From the NCBI GenBank assembly GCA_949298635.1, contig CASFXG010000005.1:1-45449 (forward strand): a stretch of DNA of 45,449 bases, in the 5' to 3' direction. The notes beneath the pieces were generated by a model. It was not told the origin of the DNA. It saw only the letters and a program-made list of their open reading frames with translations, and made no database searches. Source of the stretch: an uncultured Coriobacteriaceae bacterium (GTDB lineage: Bacteria > Actinomycetota > Coriobacteriia > Coriobacteriales > Coriobacteriaceae). The position numbers and the translations under genes were made by a program. Numbering within the stretch: position 1 is the first letter of the stretch; each line of letters starts with the position of its first letter. Of this stretch, positions 32,875 through 42,222 are shown piece by piece.

Positions 32875-34272
32875 ATGATTAAGATCGCCAAGTTCGGTGG
32901 CTCGTCGGTCGCCGATGCCAAGCACTTCCGCCAGATCAAGGCTATCGTCGACGCGGATCCCGCACGCCGGTTCATCGTCGTGTCCGCGTGCGGTCGCCGC
33001 TGGAAGAGCGATGCCAAGGTCACCGACCTGCTCTACCTGGTCTCCGCCCACATGCGCTATCACGTCTCATGCGACGACCTGCTCGAGGATATCGGCAGCC
33101 GCTTCTTCGCGATTGCCGATGAGCTGGGGCTCACGTATCCCATCCGCGAGGAGTACGCTGCGTTCTGCGAGCGCGTGCACGCGAACGAGCTCACCCAGGA
33201 AGAGCTCGTGAGCCGCGGTGAGTACTTCACCGGCCGCCTTATGGCCGAGTACCTCGGCTTGCCCTTCCTCGATGCGGCGGATGTCGTCGCTTTCCATCAC
33301 GACGGATCGCTCGACATGGAGCGCACGAACGACCTCATCCAGGAGAAGGGCATCCCCGGCGGCTTCCTCATGCCGGGCTTCTACGGCGCCACGCGCGAGG
33401 GTCGCATCATGCTGCTCGACCGCGGCGGCGGCGACATCTCGGGTTCGATTTTGGCGAAGTGCCTCGGCGCGGACCTGTACGAGAACTGGACGGATGTCTC
33501 GGGCTTCCTCTCCGCGGATCCGCGCATCGTGGACAATCCCCAGCCCATCGGGCGCATTACCTATCAGGAGCTGCGCGAGCTCTCCTATATGGGCGCCTCG
33601 GTGTTGCACGAGGAGGCCGTGTTCCCCGTCATGGAGGCGGGCATTCCCATCGCCATCAAGAACACGAACCGCCCGCAAGACCCCGGCACGATCATCTCCG
33701 ATCGCGACGACTACGTTTCGGGTGAGCCCATCATCACGGGCGTGACCGGCAAGCGCAACTTCGTGGCTGTGCACGTGCTCAAAGACCACCTCACGAACGA
33801 GATTGGCTACTACCGCCGCGTGCTTTCCGTATTCGAGCGCTACCGCGTGAGCGTGGAGCACATCCCGTCGGGTATCGACTCGTTCGCCGTGGTCGTGCGC
33901 GGCGAGGACGTGAAGGACTCGCTGTGGTCGATCGTCGCGGACATTAAGCGCGAGGTCGAGCCCGATAAGATCAAGGTTGTGGACGATCTGGCGCTCGTCT
34001 CCACCGTGGGTCGCAACATGGTGGGACGTCCCGGCGTTTCCGGCAGCCTGTTCGCCGCGCTCGGGCAGGAGGGCGTGTCGATTCGCATGATGTCGCAGGG
34101 CTCGGACGAGATCAACATCATCGTGGGTGTGCGCGACGCCGATTTCGAGCGTGCGATCCGTGCGATCTACCGCGCGTTCTCCGACGGCGACCACCTGTTG
34201 GAGCTTTCCGACCTCAAGCGCGCCGAGGAAGAGGCGCGTATCGAGACCGCCGGTTTGGCAAGCAAGGAGTAG
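32875..34272 (+). CDS. lysC: Aspartate kinase
   Basis: A 465-residue monofunctional aspartokinase, the first step towards lysine, threonine and methionine. The N-terminal KFGGSSVADA and the GGGDISGS segment (substrate and ATP binding) are visible, and two ACT-type regulatory regions occupy about residues 300-450. The ATG at 32875 begins the conserved part; an AAAGG lies 12-13 bp upstream. It is divergent from thrC (98 bp between start codons) and is followed 8 bp after its stop by asd. Which end product inhibits it cannot be told. Confidence 0.92.
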   Translation: MIKIAKFGGSSVADAKHFRQIKAIVDADPARRFIVVSACGRRWKSDAKVTDLLYLVSAHMRYHVSCDDLLEDIGSRFFAIADELGLTYPIREEYAAFCERVHANELTQEELVSRGEYFTGRLMAEYLGLPFLDAADVVAFHHDGSLDMERTNDLIQEKGIPGGFLMPGFYGATREGRIMLLDRGGGDISGSILAKCLGADLYENWTDVSGFLSADPRIVDNPQPIGRITYQELRELSYMGASVLHEEAVFPVMEAGIPIAIKNTNRPQDPGTIISDRDDYVSGEPIITGVTGKRNFVAVHVLKDHLTNEIGYYRRVLSVFERYRVSVEHIPSGIDSFAVVVRGEDVKDSLWSIVADIKREVEPDKIKVVDDLALVSTVGRNMVGRPGVSGSLFAALGQEGVSIRMMSQGSDEINIIVGVRDADFERAIRAIYRAFSDGDHLLELSDLKRAEEEARIETAGLASKE

Positions 34273-34280
34273 GAGGAACC

Positions 34281-35306
34281 ATGAAGCAGTACACCATCGC
34301 CATTCTGGGCGCGACGGGCGCCGTGGGAACGCAGATGCTCCAGTGCCTGGACGAACAGGGCATCCCCGTGGGCGAGCTGCGCCTCCTTGCGAGCGCTCGC
34401 AGCGCGGGCAAGACGGTCGAGTTCCAAGGCCGCGAAGTGACGATCCAGGAGGCTCGCCCCGAGGCGTTCGAGGGCTGCGACTTCGTACTTGGTGCGACGG
34501 ACGACGCCATCGCGCGCGAGCTGTTGCCGAAGGCCGTGGAAGCGGGTGCCGTCGTGGTGGATAACAGCCACGCGTTCCGCCTCGACCCCGACGTACCGCT
34601 CGTGGTGCCCGAGGTGAACGGTGCGGATGTTTCCTGGCACAAGGGCATCATCGCGAACCCCAACTGCGCGACGATCATCGGGCTCGTGCCTACGTGGCCG
34701 CTCCACCAGGTGGCGGGCGTGACGCGCATGGTCGTCTCGACGTATCAGGCAGCGAGCGGCGCGGGCGCACCGGGTATGGCCGAACTTGAGGCGCAGATCG
34801 CCGCCATGGGTCGCGGCGAGGAGATCCCCGCGCCCCAGGCGTTCGCGGCGCAGCTGGTGAGCAACCTCATCCCGCAGATTGGCGGCTTCGACGGCGAGGG
34901 CTACACCTCGGAGGAGATGAAGCTGCAGAACGAGGGTCGCAAGATCATGCATCTGCCCGAGCTGCGCGTGAACTGCACGTGCGTGCGCGTGCCGGTGCTG
35001 CGTTCGCATTCCGAGAGCATCACGCTCGAGTTCGAGCGCGATATCACCGTCGAGGAGGCGCGCGAGGTGCTCGCCGCCGCTCCCGGTGTGAAGCTTGTGG
35101 ACGATCGCGCTGCCGAGAATGCGCACGACCGCTTCCCCATGCCGATTGACACCTCCGACCAGGATCTTATTTGGGTCGGGCGTGTGCGCCGGGACATCTC
35201 GAACCCGAACCCCAACCGGGGCATCACGTTCTGGTGCTGCGGCGACCAGATTCGCAAGGGTGCCGCGACGAACGCCGTTCAGATCCTCAAGTTGCTGGTG
35301 GAGTAG
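34281..35306 (+). CDS. asd: Aspartate-semialdehyde dehydrogenase
   Basis: A 341-residue NADP-dependent enzyme reducing aspartyl phosphate to aspartate semialdehyde. The N-terminal GATGAVGTQML nucleotide-binding loop, the catalytic Cys in NPNCATIIGL (about residue 131), TYQAASGAG and the catalytic His in VPVLRSHSES are present. The ribosome site is AGGAGGAACC. It forms an operon with aspartate kinase. Just 19 bp after its stop begins a long foldback element (35326-35523). Confidence 0.95.
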   Translation: MKQYTIAILGATGAVGTQMLQCLDEQGIPVGELRLLASARSAGKTVEFQGREVTIQEARPEAFEGCDFVLGATDDAIARELLPKAVEAGAVVVDNSHAFRLDPDVPLVVPEVNGADVSWHKGIIANPNCATIIGLVPTWPLHQVAGVTRMVVSTYQAASGAGAPGMAELEAQIAAMGRGEEIPAPQAFAAQLVSNLIPQIGGFDGEGYTSEEMKLQNEGRKIMHLPELRVNCTCVRVPVLRSHSESITLEFERDITVEEAREVLAAAPGVKLVDDRAAENAHDRFPMPIDTSDQDLIWVGRVRRDISNPNPNRGITFWCCGDQIRKGAATNAVQILKLLVE

Positions 35307-35325
35307 CGACGGCAAAGGGGGCGCA

Positions 35326-35523
35326 GGCAGGGGGCACGCACAATCACCCCAGGGGCTTTGCCCGGGGCACCGGATGTAAAATAACCCCAGGGTTTTTTAA
35401 CATTGCGTCCGGTCAGGTCGTCTACTCGAAGCCTCTTCCCGTGCAATGTTAAAAAACCCTGGGGTTATTTTACATCCGGTGCCCCGGGCAAAGCCCCTGG
35501 GGTGATTGTGCGTGCCCACTGCC
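35326..35523. repeat. Long foldback element A (81-bp arms)
   Basis: Arms 35326-35406 and 35443-35523 are reverse complements with one mismatch in 81; the 36-nt centre is unpaired. The inner part of each arm (TGTAAAATAACCCCAGGG, a T-run, then ACATTGC) is shared with element B at the window end. It lies between the convergent asd and ABC permease genes and would act as a bidirectional terminator. Its size and perfection suggest a mobile foldback (MITE-like) element. Confidence 0.85.
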
Positions 35524-35538
35524 GGACATCCCGCATCG

Positions 35539-38500
35539 CTACTCGACGCTCTTGAGGGCTTCGATCATGTCGATGCGGTTGAGCGTGCGGTTCGTAATGA
35601 GGTTCACGGCGAGCGCGAATACGAGCGGGAGCACCGCGGCGAATACGTAGCTCACCGGCATGACGACAGTCAGGAAACTGATCGACGGCATCTTGAGCGC
35701 ATGGAGCAGCATGTCGCCCAGCACGTACCCAAGCGGCAGGCCGCATACGATGCCGATGATCGTGAGGATGATCGTTTCCTTGTTCACATAGTGGTGCACC
35801 TCGCGCGGGCGGAAGCCGAGCACCTTGATGGTTGCCAGCTCGCGCTCGCGCTCGGAGATGTTCGTCGTGGAGAGCGTGAACAGCACGGCGAATGCGAGCG
35901 CCGCCGCCATGCCCAGCACGATGGCAACAATCGCGTTGATAAGCATGAACGACTGCGAGAAGTCCTCGGCGAGCTCGTCCGTGCTCGTCACGGAAAGGAA
36001 ACGGGAATCGTTCTTGAGGTCTTCGGTAAGCGAAGCCTCGGCATCTGCTGCATCGGTGCAGCGCACGAGCACGCCGTTTGCCTGGAACGCACCGGTGTCG
36101 TCGAGCGCGCTCGCGCGGTCGCCGAATGCCTCGAGGTACGCGGTGCGCGTCATATACACATAGTTGCCCAGGTAATTCCGGGCGACGCGAGCGACTTCGA
36201 GTTCCGCCTGTTCAAGTTGCGAATCCTGGAGCTCGACGGTGTCTCCGGCGGAAAAGCCCAGCACCTCCGAGGCGTTCTGCGTAATGACCGCGCCGTGTTC
36301 CGGCATATCGACGCTCGCGCCCGTGTCGAGGTCGGTGACGCTTACAAAGCGGGAGAAGCGGTCGGAACGGGCGTAGTCATCGGGGAGAACGATGAGCTGC
36401 ACGCTTTCCTCGCCACCGTCGTACTTGAGCGTCGTGGTATCGATATAGATGGAAACGATTTCATCCACGCGGTCGTCTTCGGCAAGCTCGGTCATGGCGT
36501 CATCATGATCGTCCGCCTCCATGGCAGCGAGGATGCTGTAATGTGCGATGCGTTCGTACTGCTCGGGCACGAGTTCGGCCACGGAGTCTTTGATGGCAAA
36601 GCCACATACAATGAGCGCGGTGCAGCCCAAGATGCCCGCAACCGTCATGAAGAAGCGCCGCTTATAGCGGAAGAGATTGCGTGCCGTGACCTTGTTCAGG
36701 AACGAGAGGCGGCTCCACACAGCCGGAATGTGCTCGAGGAAGATGCGCGAGCCAGACTTCGGCGCCTTGGGGCGCATGAGCTCGGCGGGCGTGCGGCGAA
36801 CTTCTGAGCGGCAGGCGAGGTAGGCCGTGCCGCCGATCGCGACAACGAAGATTGCCACGCCGCCGAAACCGTAGAGCGCCTCGAACGAGAAGCCGTAGCT
36901 CGGTAGCAGGTACATGATGTCGAAGATGGTGAAGATGAATGCCGGCAGCGCGATGAAGCCCAGGAAGAGGCCGAACAGGCAACCGGAGATGCAGGCAGCA
37001 AGCGCGTAGGTGAGGTACTTGGCGAAGATCTCGCCGTTGCGGTACCCGAGCGCCTTGTACGTACCGATAAGCCCGCGCTCCTCCTCGACGAGACGCGTGA
37101 TCGTGGTGAGGGAGACGAGCGCCGCCACCACGAGGAAGACGATGGGGAAGAGCGTGCCGATAGCCTCGATCGAATCTGCGTCGCTGGAGATCGAGGAATA
37201 GCTCGAGAGCGACGATCGCGTTTGCACGTACCATGTGGCGGCATCGATGTCGTCAATCTCGGCCTGGGCATCGGCGAGCTCGGCTTCCGCCTCTGCGAAC
37301 TGCTCGTCCGCCTCCGCGCGACCGTCCTGCCATTCCGCAAGGCCATCTTGGTACTCTGCCATGCCGTCTTCGTATTCCGCGCGCCCGCGGTCGAGCTCTG
37401 CTTGTGCGTCGATGAGCGCTTGGCGAGCGGCGGGGAGGCCTGCGGCGCCCGCTTCGAGTTCGGCTTCCGCGCGTTCCAATTCCGCGCGTCCGGCGGCGAC
37501 ACCTTCGTCGAATGCGCGCCAGGAATCCTCTTCGATCTTGGCGAAATCCTCCTCCGCACGCGCTTCGGCAATGGGAAGCGCCTTGTCGAGTGCCGCTTGA
37601 AGCGCAGCGTCCATGGCGGCATCGATGGCTTCCTGACGGCCTTCCTCAAGCAATTGATCGAGAGCGTTCGCTTGGTTCCAGGTCTTGGCGTCGTTGGTCT
37701 CCTGTTCGAGCATGGCTTGAAGTGCCTCTAAGCCACCGGCCTGCGCGTCGATCTGGTTAATCGTCGCCTGGTACCCGTCACGCTGCTCTTCGAGCCCGCT
37801 GATTTGCTGTTCAAGTTCGGCTTTGGTGTTTTCGTATGCAGGGTCTGCTGGGTCGAGCGCTGCGATTTGCTGCTCGATCTCGCCGATCTGGCCATCGAGC
37901 TCCTCGATTGCCTTCTGAGCCGTGGTATAGGCAGTGACGTTTTCGCTTGTCTGCTCGATGGCTGCTTCGAGCGCTTCGAGCGTACCCCATTGCGCTTGGA
38001 TAGGTTCGAGCTTTTCGGCGTACATCTCGCGCAGGGCGAGCGCCTGCTTAACTTCTTCCTGCTCCTCGAATGCAGCGAGCGCCTGTTGTTCGATGGCGGG
38101 GCGCCTCTGCTCGACCTGTGCTTCCGCATATGCAGTCGCTTCTGCGCGAGCAGTTTCGAGTGCTTGCTCGCGCCCGTCTTCGAGCATGCTTGCTAGCTCT
38201 GCGCGCGCCTCGGACGTGCTTTGCTCGAACTCCGCCCATCCTGCAGCGAGCTGGGCGCGTCCGTCGGCGATTTCGGCCTCTCCTGCGCGCACTTCCGCCC
38301 AGCCATCGTCGATCTCTGCCTGGCCGTTCATGAGTTCCTCAAGCGCGTCGCCCAGCTGGCGCGCCGCATCTTCGAGTTCCGCCCAGCCTTCGGCAAGCTC
38401 CGCCTCGGCATCGGCGCGCTCCGCTTCGAATTCCGCGCGTGCGTCGTCGAGCTCCGCCTGTGCTTCGCCCTTGACGGCTGCTGTGCGCGCCGCTTCGCGG

Positions 38501-39237
38501 TCAGCGCGAATCTCGTCCTCGATGCGATCGGTCACCTCGCGAACGCGGTCCGTATATGCGTCGGAATACGCGGCGAGTTCATCCGCGCCTTCCACGGTGA
38601 GGTACGCAACGGTGTACGCGTCGCTTTCGACGGCGTCCGGCGTCACAAAGAACGTGTAATCGGAGGTCGAGCTCGAGCGGAACGAGAGCTCGGGATTACT
38701 CACGTCCATGGCATCGACCACGATGCCGCAGATGCGGTAGGGGTGGCGGGCAAATACCGCCTCGTCCTCGTTCTCGGCCTCAGAGATCTCAACGGTGTCA
38801 CCGATTTCAAGCCCGCTCGCGTCGATGAACTTCTGCGTAACCGCGACCTCGTCGGCCGTTTCGGGCAGCTCGCCCTCAATAACGTAGGGCACGTTCAGCC
38901 CGCGTGCGGAAAGCGCCTTCACCTCGACAGACGCGCGAGCGCCTTCGACGTCGGTGTAGGTTGCCTCCGTCCATCCGCCCTCGGCGGCCTCGACGCCTTC
39001 GACCGAAGCGAGTGCGGCGATATCGTCATCGTTCAGGCCGAGCGTCGAGAGCACTTGCACATCGAAGAGGCGCTGGGCGTCGAAGAACGAATCCGCGGCG
39101 TTGCGCAGGTCGGTGCAGGCGGCGCGCAGTCCGCAGAACATGGCGACGCCGAGCGCGCAGATCACGGCGATTGATACGAAGCGCTTGAGATTGCCTCGTA
39201 TGGTGCGTGTTATGTCCTTCCGAAACGCCCCGGTCAT
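35539..39237 (-). CDS. ABC transporter permease, FtsX/MacB type with long coiled coil
   Basis: A 1232-residue permease. An N-terminal helix (about 18-40) precedes an extracytoplasmic MacB-like domain (about 45-215). Then come roughly 450 residues (about 225-675) of Ala/Glu/Gln-rich heptad sequence, predicted to form a very long coiled coil. The first FtsX core with three helices is near 690-830, a second helix-plus-domain block lies near 880-1080, and the last FtsX core ends at the C-terminus (NRIDMIEALKSVE). It overlaps no neighbour and lies 12 bp after the ATPase gene, with which it forms a complex. This is the design of large MacB-type exporters or of permeases that act on the cell envelope; the substrate is unknown. 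Confidence 0.85.
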   Translation of the reverse strand: MTGAFRKDITRTIRGNLKRFVSIAVICALGVAMFCGLRAACTDLRNAADSFFDAQRLFDVQVLSTLGLNDDDIAALASVEGVEAAEGGWTEATYTDVEGARASVEVKALSARGLNVPYVIEGELPETADEVAVTQKFIDASGLEIGDTVEISEAENEDEAVFARHPYRICGIVVDAMDVSNPELSFRSSSTSDYTFFVTPDAVESDAYTVAYLTVEGADELAAYSDAYTDRVREVTDRIEDEIRADREAARTAAVKGEAQAELDDARAEFEAERADAEAELAEGWAELEDAARQLGDALEELMNGQAEIDDGWAEVRAGEAEIADGRAQLAAGWAEFEQSTSEARAELASMLEDGREQALETARAEATAYAEAQVEQRRPAIEQQALAAFEEQEEVKQALALREMYAEKLEPIQAQWGTLEALEAAIEQTSENVTAYTTAQKAIEELDGQIGEIEQQIAALDPADPAYENTKAELEQQISGLEEQRDGYQATINQIDAQAGGLEALQAMLEQETNDAKTWNQANALDQLLEEGRQEAIDAAMDAALQAALDKALPIAEARAEEDFAKIEEDSWRAFDEGVAAGRAELERAEAELEAGAAGLPAARQALIDAQAELDRGRAEYEDGMAEYQDGLAEWQDGRAEADEQFAEAEAELADAQAEIDDIDAATWYVQTRSSLSSYSSISSDADSIEAIGTLFPIVFLVVAALVSLTTITRLVEEERGLIGTYKALGYRNGEIFAKYLTYALAACISGCLFGLFLGFIALPAFIFTIFDIMYLLPSYGFSFEALYGFGGVAIFVVAIGGTAYLACRSEVRRTPAELMRPKAPKSGSRIFLEHIPAVWSRLSFLNKVTARNLFRYKRRFFMTVAGILGCTALIVCGFAIKDSVAELVPEQYERIAHYSILAAMEADDHDDAMTELAEDDRVDEIVSIYIDTTTLKYDGGEESVQLIVLPDDYARSDRFSRFVSVTDLDTGASVDMPEHGAVITQNASEVLGFSAGDTVELQDSQLEQAELEVARVARNYLGNYVYMTRTAYLEAFGDRASALDDTGAFQANGVLVRCTDAADAEASLTEDLKNDSRFLSVTSTDELAEDFSQSFMLINAIVAIVLGMAAALAFAVLFTLSTTNISERERELATIKVLGFRPREVHHYVNKETIILTIIGIVCGLPLGYVLGDMLLHALKMPSISFLTVVMPVSYVFAAVLPLVFALAVNLITNRTLNRIDMIEALKSVE

Positions 39238-39249
39238 GCTGCGCCGTCC

Positions 39250-39951
39250 CTACCACTCGATCTCTGCGATGGGTTTCGGGGCGGGGTTGAGCGACATTTC
39301 GGTCACCTTGCCGCTTTTGAAGCGGATGAGGCGGTCGGCCATGGGCGCGAGCGCGGAGTTGTGGGTAATGATGATGACGGTGATGCCGTCTTTGCGGCAC
39401 GTGTCCTGCAGAAGCTGGAGGATCTGCTTGCCGGTTTGGTAGTCGAGGGCGCCCGTGGGCTCGTCGCACAAGAGAAGCTTGGGGTTCTTCGCGATGGCGC
39501 GCGCGATGGAGACGCGCTGCTGCTCGCCGCCGGAAAGCTGGGCGGGAAAGTTGTCGAGGCGCTCGGCGAGCCCCACCTTTTCAAGCGACTCGCGCGCGTC
39601 GAGCGCGTCCGGGCACACCTGCGCCGCGAGTTCGACGTTTTCAAGCGCCGTGAGGTTGGGCACGAGGTTGTAGAACTGGAACACGAAGCCCACGTCGGTG
39701 CGGCGGTATTCCACGAGCTCACGTTCAGTGGCGTGCGTGATGTCGTTGCCGTCGACGAGCACCTCGCCCGAGGTCGCGGTGTCCATGCCGCCCAGAATGT
39801 TGAGTGCCGTGGTCTTGCCCGCGCCGGATGCTCCCAAGATGACCGCGAGTTCGCCGCGTTCGACCTCGAACGTCGCTCCATCGAGCGCGTGGATGAGGGT
39901 CTCGCCGGACCCGTATGCCTTGATGACGTCGTTGAACTCGATGTATGCCAT
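39250..39951 (-). CDS. ABC transporter ATP-binding protein, MacB/LolD type
   Basis: A 233-residue ATPase. Walker A is GASGAGKTT, the Q-loop is [20 protein letters not shown] (typical of the MacB/LolD group), the signature is [14 protein letters not shown], Walker B is [12 protein letters not shown] and the switch His is in IIITHN. It pairs with the permease immediately downstream. The ATG at 39951 is chosen (an ATG at 39960 is also possible); no strong ribosome site is seen. The gene is divergent from a TetR regulator at 40173 that probably controls it. Confidence 0.92.
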   Translation of the reverse strand: MAYIEFNDVIKAYGSGETLIHALDGATFEVERGELAVILGASGAGKTTALNILGGMDTATSGEVLVDGNDITHATERELVEYRRTDVGFVFQFYNLVPNLTALENVELAAQVCPDALDARESLEKVGLAERLDNFPAQLSGGEQQRVSIARAIAKNPKLLLCDEPTGALDYQTGKQILQLLQDTCRKDGITVIIITHNSALAPMADRLIRFKSGKVTEMSLNPAPKPIAEIEW

Positions 39952-40002
39952 ACGTCGCACCGATTCTGTATTCCGAGCCGCGGTAGTGTGCGGCGTTATT
40001 AC

Positions 40003-40084
40003 TCGACAGCGTGTTGTCTAGTAGTATAGTGAGGGTGCGGGAAGGGTTCGAGATGTGCTCGACACCTGTTGACGAATTGTCGAC
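40003..40084. promoter_or_regulatory. Divergent ABC/TetR control region with TCGACA repeats
   Basis: Inverted TCGACA-type sites recur: CTCGACAGC with GTTGTCTAG at about 40002-40021, and TCGACA with TGTCGA at about 40058-40083. Placed between divergent genes for a transporter and a TetR protein, they are plausible TetR operators. Confidence 0.35.
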
Positions 40085-40172
40085 CGCGCGCGACGCCGGC
40101 GTCATGCAAACGCGGCGTCTGGCGCGCTCGCCACACGGCACCCGGTCATGTCGTCGCGTGCAAGGAGGGCTC

Positions 40173-40745
40173 ATGAACAGGCAGCCACAGGTCACCGAGC
40201 AAACGCGTGCCCATCTCATGCAGGCATTCTGGGAGCTCTACCTCGAAAAACCTATCGACAAGATCACCATTCGCGAGATCACCGACCGCGCGGGCTACAA
40301 TCGCGCGACCTTCTACCTGCACTATCGCGACGTCTATGACCTCTTCGAGCAACTCGAGAACAGCATTCTCACGCAGATTGGGAAGCTCGTGAACGACCGC
40401 CTGCTCACGGAGGAGACGCTCGACTTCTCGAACCACATGGGCTTCATCGTCCAGCTCGCCGAGCGTTTCAACGGCTTCATGCCGCGGCTGCTGGCAAGCG
40501 ACCCTTCGTTCGCCGCGCGCCTGAAGGGCATCATCACCCCGCTGCTCGACCGCTTCATCATCCCCGCCGGGACGCTTACCCCCGATGAGCAGGATATCCT
40601 GCGCGAGTTCTACGCGACCGGCCTGTTGAGCGCCATCACGGCGTGGATGCCCATGCGCGAGCGCATGCCCATCGACCAGTTCGTCGCGCTCATCGTGCGG
40701 ACGCTCGTTCCCGGGGCGGATCCCGGCGATGTCCCCGTGCGGTGA
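40173..40745 (+). CDS. TetR/AcrR family regulator
   Basis: A 190-residue TetR-type regulator. The N-terminal helix-turn-helix is visible as ITIREITDRAGYNRATFYLHYRD (key part TIREITDRAGYNRATFY) near residues 30-55, and the C-terminal ligand domain resembles TetR_C_7/YbiH-like types. The ATG at 40173 has AAGGAGGGCTC; a long in-frame upstream extension was rejected. It is divergent from the ABC exporter genes, the usual place of their repressor. Confidence 0.88.
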   Translation: MNRQPQVTEQTRAHLMQAFWELYLEKPIDKITIREITDRAGYNRATFYLHYRDVYDLFEQLENSILTQIGKLVNDRLLTEETLDFSNHMGFIVQLAERFNGFMPRLLASDPSFAARLKGIITPLLDRFIIPAGTLTPDEQDILREFYATGLLSAITAWMPMRERMPIDQFVALIVRTLVPGADPGDVPVR

Positions 40746-40815
40746 GCGCGTCTCGATGCTATACAATGCAGTGAGCAGGCACATGTGGCCGAAATACCGC
40801 GAGAGAGGGGCTTCC

Positions 40816-42003
40816 ATGGCAGAGAAGGCGCAGGTTTATTACACGAATTTCCGCAGCTACGGTCATGAGAGCCAGCTCGACAAGCTCAAGCGCCTCATTC
40901 GCCGTGCCGGCATCGACCAGATTGACTTCGAGAACAAGTTCGTCGCCATCAAGATCCACTTCGGCGAGCTCGGCAACTTGAGCTTCCTGCGCCCCAACTA
41001 CGCGCGCGCCGTCGCCGACGTGGTGAAGGAGCTCGGCGGCAAGCCGTTCCTCACGGACTGCAACACGCTCTACGTGGGCAGCCGCAAGAACGCGCTCGAG
41101 CACATCGACTGCGCCTACCAGAACGGCTTCACGCCCTACGCCACGGGCTGCCACGTGATCATCGCCGACGGCCTCAAAGGCACGGACGAGGCGCTCGTGC
41201 CGGTGAAGAACGGCGAGTACGTGAAAGAGGCGAAGATCGGCCAGGCGCTCATGGACGCGGACATCGTCATCTCGCTCACGCATTTCAAGGGACACGAGCA
41301 GGCCGGCTTCGGTGGCTGCATGAAGAACCTCGGCATGGGCGGCGGCAGCCGCGCGGGCAAGATGGAGCAGCACGCGGCCGGCAAGCCCGATGTCGCGGCG
41401 GATAAGTGCATCGGGTGCCATGCCTGCGAGCGCATCTGTGCGCACGGCGCCGTGAGCTTCGAGGATACGCGTGAGCGTGAGTTGTCGAACGGCCAGACGC
41501 GCACGGTGCATGTGGCGAAGATCGATCACGACCGCTGCGTGGGCTGCGGGCGCTGCATCGGCGCGTGCAACCAGGACGCCATCGCCCCCGGGTACGACGC
41601 TGCCGTCGATGTGCTCAACTGCAAGATCGCCGAGTACACGCAGGCCGTGGTGCAGGATCGTCCGAGCTTCCACATCTCCATCGCCATGGACATCAGCCCC
41701 AACTGTGACTGCCATCCCGAGAACGATACGCCTATCGTGCCGGATCTGGGCATGTTCGCGAGCTTCGACCCCGTGGCGATCGACCAGGCGGCGATCGACA
41801 TGGCGCTTGCGCAGCCGGCGCTGCCGAATACCGAGCTCACGGACATGCGCGCCAAGCTCGAGGCGGCGGGCGGTATCCCCGAGCACTGCCAGCACGACCA
41901 CTTCAACATGACGCACCCGGACACAAACTGGCGCTCGTGCATCGAACATGCCGAGAAGATCGGCTTGGGTACGAGCGACTACGAGCTCATCGAGGTGAAG
42001 TAG
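40816..42003 (+). CDS. DUF362 domain protein with two [4Fe-4S] ferredoxin motifs
   Basis: A 395-residue protein. The N-terminal DUF362 domain (KFVAIKIHFGELGN; FLTDCNTLY) surrounds two classical 4Fe-4S motifs, CIGCHACERIC near 198-208 and CVGCGRCIGAC near 239-249, so it should carry two clusters. Members are common in anaerobes and presumed electron-transfer proteins; the reaction is not known. The ATG at 40816 has GAGAGAGGGG upstream. The gene is followed 6 bp after its stop by a copy of the 33-bp palindromic repeat. Confidence 0.9.
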   Translation: MAEKAQVYYTNFRSYGHESQLDKLKRLIRRAGIDQIDFENKFVAIKIHFGELGNLSFLRPNYARAVADVVKELGGKPFLTDCNTLYVGSRKNALEHIDCAYQNGFTPYATGCHVIIADGLKGTDEALVPVKNGEYVKEAKIGQALMDADIVISLTHFKGHEQAGFGGCMKNLGMGGGSRAGKMEQHAAGKPDVAADKCIGCHACERICAHGAVSFEDTRERELSNGQTRTVHVAKIDHDRCVGCGRCIGACNQDAIAPGYDAAVDVLNCKIAEYTQAVVQDRPSFHISIAMDISPNCDCHPENDTPIVPDLGMFASFDPVAIDQAAIDMALAQPALPNTELTDMRAKLEAAGGIPEHCQHDHFNMTHPDTNWRSCIEHAEKIGLGTSDYELIEVK

Positions 42004-42008
42004 ACCGA

Positions 42009-42041
42009 GTGGGACTTTGACACCAGGTCTCTGAGTCCCAC
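42009..42041. repeat. 33-bp palindromic repeat, copy 4
   Basis: Differs from the complement of copies 1 and 2 at a single base. It stands 5 bp after the DUF362 stop codon, the same gene-end position as copy 2 beside ygiQ. Confidence 0.9.
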
Positions 42042-42042
42042 T

Positions 42043-42125
42043 CCTCCCCGCGACGTCGACATTTTCCGCCACTTTTCGCACGAATCTGCTAGAAAGTGGC
42101 GGAAAATGTCGACGTGGTGGGGAGG
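42043..42125. terminator. 33-bp-arm hairpin after the DUF362 gene
   Basis: Arms 42043-42075 and 42093-42125 pair over 33 nt with two or three central mismatches and a 17-nt loop; the core is CGTCGACATTTTCCGCCACTTT is too long to quote beyond its key part GTCGACATTTTCCGCC. It directly follows repeat copy 4, giving a double hairpin that probably ends transcription. Confidence 0.65.
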
Positions 42126-42222
42126 GCATGAGAGTTCTGCCCCGCGGTCGCTTGCCTTGTATGCCTGCCCGGTTCTTTGCTAGAATAGCGAACAGTCTAT
42201 TTTGGAGGAAAGCTCTACGCAG

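Noticed and set aside
32776..32875. Lysine or threonine riboswitch between thrC and aspartate kinase
   Set aside because: Only 98 bp separate the divergent start codons, too short for a lysine riboswitch, and no leader peptide was recognised.
35506..36807. Open frame of 433 codons on the plus strand near foldback element A
   Set aside because: Antisense to the FtsX-type permease and begins inside the hairpin arm.
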